A stretch of DNA of 64,000 nt from Actinomycetota bacterium (lineage in GTDB: Bacteria; Actinomycetota; Thermoleophilia; RBG-16-64-13), in assembly GCA_016278725.1 (NCBI GenBank), contig JADQBG010000015.1, positions 1 through 64,000 on the forward strand, read 5' to 3'. Shown here in pieces: positions 59,287-64,000 of the stretch (within the stretch, counting starts at the first letter, position 1; each line of letters begins with the position of its first letter). Made by a program: the position numbers and the translations under genes. The notes under the pieces were generated by a model, which ran no database searches, had not been told where the DNA came from, and saw only the letters and a list, made by a program, of their open reading frames with translations.

Positions 59287-60426
59287 GTGCGCAAAGAGAC
59301 CGAGGCCGTGCACGTCGGTGTCGACAAGGACGAAGCCTACAACTCGGTGACCACCCCCATTTACATGAGTTCCAGCTTCCGGTTCGAAGCGGTGGGCGAG
59401 CTGCCCCGCTTTCATTACACCCGCGCGGGCAACCCCACCCGGGCGGCCCTCGAAGAGAGCCTGGCCGCGCTGGAGAACGGCAAATATGCCTGGGTCACGG
59501 GCACGGGGATGGCGGCCATCACCGCGGTGGCCTTCCTCCTGAAGTCAGGCGATCACATCCTGGCCCCCCAGGACATCTACGGCGGCACCTACCGCCTGTT
59601 CCAAAACATCATGCCCCGCTTCGACCTGTCGGTCAGCTTCGTCGACATGCGCGACCTCGAGGCCGTGCGGCGGGCGCGGCGCGAGCAAACGGCCCTGATT
59701 TGGATCGAGACGCCGTCCAATCCTCTGCTCCGGGTCACCGATATCCGCGGAGTGGTCCAGATCGCCGCGGAGATGGGCGCCCTGACGGCCGCCGATAACA
59801 CCTTCCTCAGTCCCTATTTTCAGCAGCCGCTCGACCTGGGGGTGGACCTGGCCGTTCACTCGACCACCAAATATCTCAACGGCCACAGCGACGTGGTCGG
59901 CGGCGCCCTGATCACCGGCCGCGAGGACCTCTCCGCCAAGCTGGGCCTGATCGTGCCCGGCCTGGGGTTGAGCGGTTCGCCCTTCGACTCCTGGCTGGTG
60001 CTGCGGGGGGTAAAGACCCTGGCGGCGCGCATGGAGGCCCATCAGAAGAACGCCTTCGCCGTCGCCCGCTTCCTCGAAGGCCACGAGCGCGTGCGCCGCG
60101 TGTACTTCCCCGGTCTGGAGAGCCATCCCGGCCACGAGTTGGCGCTGACTCAGCAGTCTGGGTTCGGCGGCGTGGTGAGTTTCGATTTGGATCTGGACGC
60201 CGTCAGCGCCGAGAAATTCTTCGCCAATTTGCGCTACTTCGCCCTCGCCGAGTCCCTGGGCGGGGTCGAATCTCTGGCGGCCCAACCCTGGACCATGAGC
60301 CACAAGACCATGCCCCCCAGCGCACGCGAAGCCTGCGGGCTGACTCCCGGGACGGTCCGGCTGTCGGTGGGGATCGAACATCCCGACGACCTGCTGGAAG
60401 ACCTGGAGAGGGCATTGGGAGCATAG
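59287..60426 (+). CDS. Trans-sulfuration PLP enzyme (cystathionine gamma-synthase / O-acetylhomoserine sulfhydrylase type)
   Basis: A 379-residue Cys/Met-metabolism PLP enzyme. PLP-binding Lys195 in VHSTTKYLNGHSDVVGGA, YTRAGNPTRAALEESLAALE, and FRFEAVGELPRFHY near the start. The members of this family cannot be told apart by sequence alone; cystathionine gamma-synthase, gamma-lyase or sulfhydrylase are all possible. GTG 59287 has GAGAGGAGG (59271-59279) at the right distance. Confidence 0.9.
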   Translation: MRKETEAVHVGVDKDEAYNSVTTPIYMSSSFRFEAVGELPRFHYTRAGNPTRAALEESLAALENGKYAWVTGTGMAAITAVAFLLKSGDHILAPQDIYGGTYRLFQNIMPRFDLSVSFVDMRDLEAVRRARREQTALIWIETPSNPLLRVTDIRGVVQIAAEMGALTAADNTFLSPYFQQPLDLGVDLAVHSTTKYLNGHSDVVGGALITGREDLSAKLGLIVPGLGLSGSPFDSWLVLRGVKTLAARMEAHQKNAFAVARFLEGHERVRRVYFPGLESHPGHELALTQQSGFGGVVSFDLDLDAVSAEKFFANLRYFALAESLGGVESLAAQPWTMSHKTMPPSAREACGLTPGTVRLSVGIEHPDDLLEDLERALGA

Positions 60427-61311
60427 ATGGCCGCGGCGACTTCGGCCTCTGAGCGCACGCAGGCGGCTATCTCCGTGGAGGACCTCACCTACGCTTACGG
60501 CGACCTGGTCGCCGTCGACGGCATAAGTTTTTCGGTAGCCCCCGGAGAGGTGCTGGGTTTTTTGGGGCCGAACGGCGCGGGCAAATCGACCACCATCAAG
60601 GTTTTGACCGGCCAGCTCAGCCCCCGCTCGGGCTCCGCCCGCATTCTGGGCCAGGACGTCGGCCGGGACCGGCCTGAGGTGCAGGCGCGCATAGGCGTCT
60701 GTTTCGAGGAAAAGAACCTCTACCTGAATATGTCCGGCCGGGAGAACCTGCGCTTCTTCGCGCGGCTCTTCGGAATGCCCCGCTTCGATCCCGATCCGCT
60801 GCTGCTGCGGGTGGGGCTTGCCGATCGCGGCGGCGACCGCGTCCAGGGCTACAGCAAAGGCATGCGCCAGCGCCTGATGGTGGCGAGGACCCTGGTCAAT
60901 CATCCGGACGTGCTCTTTCTGGACGAGCCCACCGACGGGCTCGACCCCGTCTCCGCCCGAACCATTCGGGACATAATCCGGGAGGAGGCAGCCCGGGGGG
61001 CCGCCGTGCTCCTGACCACCCACGATATGTGGGAAGCGGATGAGCTTTCCGACCGGGTGGCCTTCATCAACGAGGGCCGCATCGCGGCGCTGGATACTCC
61101 CGAGAACCTGAAACTGCAGTACGGGGAGCGCCGGGTGAAAGTGCGCACGCGCGTGCAGGGAGAGATACAAGAAGAACTGATCTCCCTGGATGATCCCGAA
61201 GCCGGCGAGCGCCTCCGGGCCGCGGCGGCGAAGGATCTGCTCACCATTCACACCGAGGAGGCGACCCTCGAGCAGATATTCATCCGGCTCACCGGCCGTG
61301 GCCTGCAGTGA
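60427..61311 (+). CDS. ABC transporter ATP-binding protein
   Basis: A 294-residue ATPase. Walker A GPNGAGKST (47-55), signature YSKGMRQRLMVART and Walker B DVLFLDEPTDGLDP. The C-terminal region ends LEQIFIRLTGRG. It starts at ATG 60427, right after the PLP gene stop, and overlaps the first permease by four bases. It drives the two ABC-2 permeases downstream. Confidence 0.92.
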   Translation: MAAATSASERTQAAISVEDLTYAYGDLVAVDGISFSVAPGEVLGFLGPNGAGKSTTIKVLTGQLSPRSGSARILGQDVGRDRPEVQARIGVCFEEKNLYLNMSGRENLRFFARLFGMPRFDPDPLLLRVGLADRGGDRVQGYSKGMRQRLMVARTLVNHPDVLFLDEPTDGLDPVSARTIRDIIREEAARGAAVLLTTHDMWEADELSDRVAFINEGRIAALDTPENLKLQYGERRVKVRTRVQGEIQEELISLDDPEAGERLRAAAAKDLLTIHTEEATLEQIFIRLTGRGLQ

Positions 61312-62432
61312 AGCCTCCCTCCCGCACGGCGATCGTCGCTGCGATTCTCCGCAAGGACTTCAGGGCTTACTCCCGGGACCGGCTGTGGGTAATCCTTTCA
61401 GCGTTGATGCTCGTGCTCCTGATCGTCGTCTTCTGGCTGCTGCCCGCGACGGTCGACGAAACTGTGGAGGTGGGCATCGCCCACCGCGACCTGGGCGAAC
61501 TGGCGGAGCAGTTGACCGCGGGCAACGTCGAGGAAGGAATCAGCGTCGTCGAGTTTCCCTCGGACGAGGCGCTGCAGCGCTCGGTGGCGGGAGAAGCTCC
61601 CCTGCCGGGCGCGGAGGACCTTCCCCAGGTGCAGGTCGGGCTCTCCTTCGCTCCGGACTTCCGGCAGGCGGTGACCGAGGGCCGAGAGAGCCGGGTAACC
61701 ATCTACGTGAGCAGCGGGGTTCCCCCCGAGATCCGCAATACCATGGGCAGCTTCGTGCGCGAACTGGCCTTCAGCCTGGCGGGCGAGGAACTGCCGGTCA
61801 CTGAGCCCCAGCAGGAGGAGATCATCCTGGGAGAGGACCGCGCGGGCAATCAGGTGTCGCCCCGGGAGCACATGCGGCCCCTATTTGCCTTCATGGTGCT
61901 GCTGGTCGAGTCCTTCGCCCTGGCCTCGCTGATCGCCGAGGAGATCCAGGCGCGCACCATCACCGCCCTCCTGGTGACCCCCGCCCGGACGGCCGATGTC
62001 CTGGCGGCCAAGGCGCTGATGGGCACCCTGCTGGCTCTGGGGCAGGCACTGGTCTTCCTGCTCGCGGTGCGGGCTTTTCAGGGCAATGCCGGCGCGCTGC
62101 TGGTCGCCATCGTTCTGGGGGCGGTGATGGCGGCCGCCGTGGGGATGATTGCCGGGGCGGCGGGCAAGGACTTCATGGGAACCATTTTCTACGGGGTGCT
62201 CTTCTTCATTCCGCTGGCGATTCCCGCCTTCGGCAGCCTCTTCCCGGGAAGCGCCTCGACCCTGGTGCAGGTCCTGCCGTCATACGGCGTGGTGGAAACC
62301 ATCGTCGGGGCGACCGCCTACGACGAGGGTTGGGGAGCACTCGGTCCCAAGCTGGGAATGGCCCTTGCCTGGGACGCGGCGCTGCTCGGCCTGGGCTTCT
62401 TCATCCTCAAGCGCAAAGTGGAAACGCTGTGA
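61308..62432 (+). CDS. ABC-2 type permease, first
   Basis: A 374-residue permease. A short N-terminal cytoplasmic segment, one membrane helix (about 28-49), a large extracytoplasmic domain (to about 180), and five or six C-terminal helices. This is the ABC-2 (Nat B-like) layout with an outside domain, as in Na+ or lipid/antibiotic exporters. GTG 61308 overlaps the ATPase stop (GTGA). Confidence 0.87.
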   Translation: MKPPSRTAIVAAILRKDFRAYSRDRLWVILSALMLVLLIVVFWLLPATVDETVEVGIAHRDLGELAEQLTAGNVEEGISVVEFPSDEALQRSVAGEAPLPGAEDLPQVQVGLSFAPDFRQAVTEGRESRVTIYVSSGVPPEIRNTMGSFVRELAFSLAGEELPVTEPQQEEIILGEDRAGNQVSPREHMRPLFAFMVLLVESFALASLIAEEIQARTITALLVTPARTADVLAAKALMGTLLALGQALVFLLAVRAFQGNAGALLVAIVLGAVMAAAVGMIAGAAGKDFMGTIFYGVLFFIPLAIPAFGSLFPGSASTLVQVLPSYGVVETIVGATAYDEGWGALGPKLGMALAWDAALLGLGFFILKRKVETL

Positions 62433-63496
62433 GCCTCTCCCGAGTTCTCAACGTCCTGCGTAAGGACCTGCGGTTGGGGCCCCGCTCCCCCATCTTCCTC
62501 TGGACTTTGGTCCTGCCCTTCGCCGCCACCCTGCTGATGCAGGTGGTATTCGGCAGCCTGCTGGACCCCAATCCCCGCCTGGGCGTGGTCGATCTGGGCG
62601 ACTCCGAGATCAGCCGGGACGTGCAGGCGATCGAGGGCATCCGGGTAGCCCTGCTGGACGATCCCGCCGAACTGAAGGAGCAGGTGGAGGCGCACGATCT
62701 GGACGCCGGCCTGATTCTGCCGGCCGGCTTCGACGAGGCCCTGCGCGCGGGCGAGAAACCCCCGCTCGAGCTCTACATCAGTGGCCAGAGCGCCCGCTCG
62801 GACCGCGCCATCCTGGCGGTCACCGCTCTCGATCTGGTGCGGCAGGTGGAGGGCAGCGCCTCCTTGGTGGACGTCCAGTTGGTTTCCCTCGGCGAGGGCG
62901 AGGCCCTGGCCATCTCCGAACGGCTGATTCCTCTGCTGGTGCTGCTCGCCCTGGTGATCGCGGGAGTCTTCCTCACCTCGTTCACTCTGGTGGAAGAGCG
63001 GGAACGGCACACGCTGGACGCCTTGCTGGTCACACCGCTCACCATCACCGAGGTGCTGCTCTCCAAGGCGGTGCTCGGCCTGCTGCTGGCGCTCGCCATG
63101 GCGGTGGTCACCCTGGCCCTTAACGGGGCCTTGAGCGCCGCACCCGTCGCGCTGTTGCTCTCTCTGCTCGCCGGAGCGGTGATGTCGGTGGAGATCGGCC
63201 TGCTCTACGGCACCGCCGCCAGGGACACCAAGTCGCTCTACACCCTGGTCAAGTCGCTCAACCTGCTGGTCTTCGCCCCGGTGATCTTCTACCTGTTTCC
63301 CGACTGGCCCCAGTGGATCGCCAAGCTCTTCCCCACCTACTGGTTCCTCGAGCCCATTTTCGAAGTGGCGGTGAACGGCGCCGGCCTGAGCGAGGTCTGG
63401 TTCGAGCTCCTGGTTTCACTCGCCCTGAGTGTGGCCTTCATCCCGGTCATCATCGTGCTGGGCCGCCGCATGCAGGCCCAACTCGGCGCCGCCTAG
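62429..63496 (+). CDS. ABC-2 type permease, second
   Basis: A 355-residue permease with the same plan as its partner: an N-terminal helix (about 21-42), an extracytoplasmic domain with acidic residues, then about six helices (for example LIPLLVLLALVIAGVFLTSF). Contains the EERERHTLDALLVTPLTITEVLLSK coupling segment. GTG 62429 overlaps the previous stop. The three genes form one heteromeric exporter of unknown substrate. Confidence 0.87.
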   Translation: MSLSRVLNVLRKDLRLGPRSPIFLWTLVLPFAATLLMQVVFGSLLDPNPRLGVVDLGDSEISRDVQAIEGIRVALLDDPAELKEQVEAHDLDAGLILPAGFDEALRAGEKPPLELYISGQSARSDRAILAVTALDLVRQVEGSASLVDVQLVSLGEGEALAISERLIPLLVLLALVIAGVFLTSFTLVEERERHTLDALLVTPLTITEVLLSKAVLGLLLALAMAVVTLALNGALSAAPVALLLSLLAGAVMSVEIGLLYGTAARDTKSLYTLVKSLNLLVFAPVIFYLFPDWPQWIAKLFPTYWFLEPIFEVAVNGAGLSEVWFELLVSLALSVAFIPVIIVLGRRMQAQLGAA

Positions 63497-63636
63497 ACCC
63501 ATACGTCCTAGGACGACGAATCCCTCCGCCCACTGGCGACCCACTGGCGATGTAGCGAACGCTACAGCGCCCCCTTCGAGCGGGGACTAAGCTGAAATCG
63601 CAGACCGATACGCAAAGTCCGAACCAAGGAGTCGAA

Positions 63637-63876
63637 ATGGATGTCAAAGCCGAACTCAAGCGACAGATCCGGGAGGCGCTAAAGGGGGCCGACTTCCCCC
63701 TGGAGTCACCCGAGGAGCTGCTCTCAGCATTTCCCCAGGGAGCGGATACCACGTGCGAAGCAGGCGACGTCAGACTGCGCGCCGGTGACGCCGGCGGCGT
63801 GCTCCAACCGGCCGACTTCCCCTTCAGGTCGGCCGACGCAGTCGCCGATACCATCGTCGATCGGGCAGTCCAGTAG
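63637..63876 (+). CDS. MTH865 family small protein
   Basis: A 79-residue protein matching the MTH865 family: ALKGADFPLESPEELLSAFPQGADTTCEAGDVRLRAGDAG and DFPFRSADAVADTIVDRAV. The family was first seen in methanogens and is of unknown function; the structure is an EF-hand-like helical fold in the archetype. ATG 63637 follows AAGGAG. A hairpin lies 25 bases after it. Confidence 0.85.
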   Translation: MDVKAELKRQIREALKGADFPLESPEELLSAFPQGADTTCEAGDVRLRAGDAGGVLQPADFPFRSADAVADTIVDRAVQ

Positions 63877-63900
63877 GACCGTTCGTCCAGCCGAAGGCTC

Positions 63901-63936
63901 CGGCGGCCGGTTTTCCTCAAACGCAACCGGCCGCCG
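63901..63936 (+). terminator. Strong GC-rich hairpin after the MTH865 gene
   Basis: CGGCGGCCGGTT (63901-63912) and AACCGGCCGCCG (63925-63936) form a perfect 12-bp stem with a 12-base loop, 25 bases after the stop. There is no U-run after it, but the position and strength suit a terminator. Confidence 0.6.
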
Positions 63937-63964
63937 GGCCCCGCCTCCTGCTAGCATCGACCGA

Positions 63965-64000
63965 ATGAGCAGTTCGATTCCTTCGTCCGAGTCTTGCCTG
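63965..64000 (+). CDS. Start of a gene running off the window
   Basis: ATG 63965 opens a frame with 12 codons (MSSSIPSSESCL) before the window ends. A TAGCAT element lies just upstream, and no ribosome site is evident, so the start is uncertain. No product can be named. Confidence 0.25.
   Translation, partial: MSSSIPSSESCL

Noticed and set aside
1-64000. tRNA, rRNA, transposase, integrase or prophage genes
   Set aside because: I found none by reading; a covariance-model search would be needed to exclude small RNAs. In particular I did not see a tRNA-Sec gene.

Overview
The window is about 64 kb of GC-rich bacterial chromosome. There are no rRNA or tRNA genes, CRISPR arrays, transposases or phage genes that I can see. 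The LexA box before dnaE2 is of the Gram-positive/actinobacterial type (CGAAC-N4-GTTCG). With the GC-rich codon use, GTG/TTG starts, a TipA-type regulator and two ArsR genes that look leaderless, this suggests a deep-branching actinobacterium (Rubrobacteria or Thermoleophilia-like). That placement is an inference, not a proven call.

Layout. 1-5.5 kb: DUF488 gene and a LexA-controlled, unusually long error-prone polymerase dnaE2. 5.5-15.1 kb: membrane and secreted proteins of unknown role, a DrrAB-like ABC exporter, YceI, a LolD/FtsX-type ABC system and a CPA1 Na+/H+ antiporter. 15.3-31.8 kb: one co-directional respiratory and metal island. It holds a cbb3-type oxidase (CcoN plus a CcoO fused to a second heme c domain), a cupredoxin lipoprotein, several small unknown membrane proteins, CopC-CopD, a CDF metal transporter and the seven membrane subunits of complex I only (nuoA, H, J, K, L, M, N). 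31.9-36.9 kb: SRPBCC proteins (one a remnant), DUF2239 with twin operators, a methyltransferase, a dynamin-like GTPase and an MBL-like protein.

37-43.4 kb is the most unusual region. Four genes are interrupted by in-frame UGA codons at meaningful positions: an ArsR regulator, an AhpD-like protein (CxxU) fused to DUF5714, a thioredoxin-like protein (UxxC) and a FrnE/DsbA-like oxidoreductase (UxxC). Each UGA is followed by a small hairpin at the distance expected of a bacterial SECIS. The host therefore probably inserts selenocysteine, and the first three genes form a candidate selenoprotein operon beside arsR-arsM. 43.4-64 kb: pirin, a RecA/KaiC-like ATPase, an MFS transporter, typA/bipA, a tipA-like regulator, a two-component system with a Met/His-rich exported protein, three DNA glycosylases (mug, fpg, alkA), tex, a Cys/Met-metabolism PLP enzyme, an ABC-2 exporter and an MTH865-family protein.

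Two systems deserve follow-up. One is the selenoprotein arsenic/redox cluster, where both ArsR genes have an inverted-repeat operator lying over the start codon. The other is the complex-I-like membrane module. Its antiporter subunits NuoL, M and K keep the proton-pumping residues, but NuoA and NuoH have lost the quinone-site motifs. Its NuoJ carries a duplicated Met/His/Gly-rich insert echoed in the linked CcoO subunit. Metal or copper handling may be coupled to this respiratory module.
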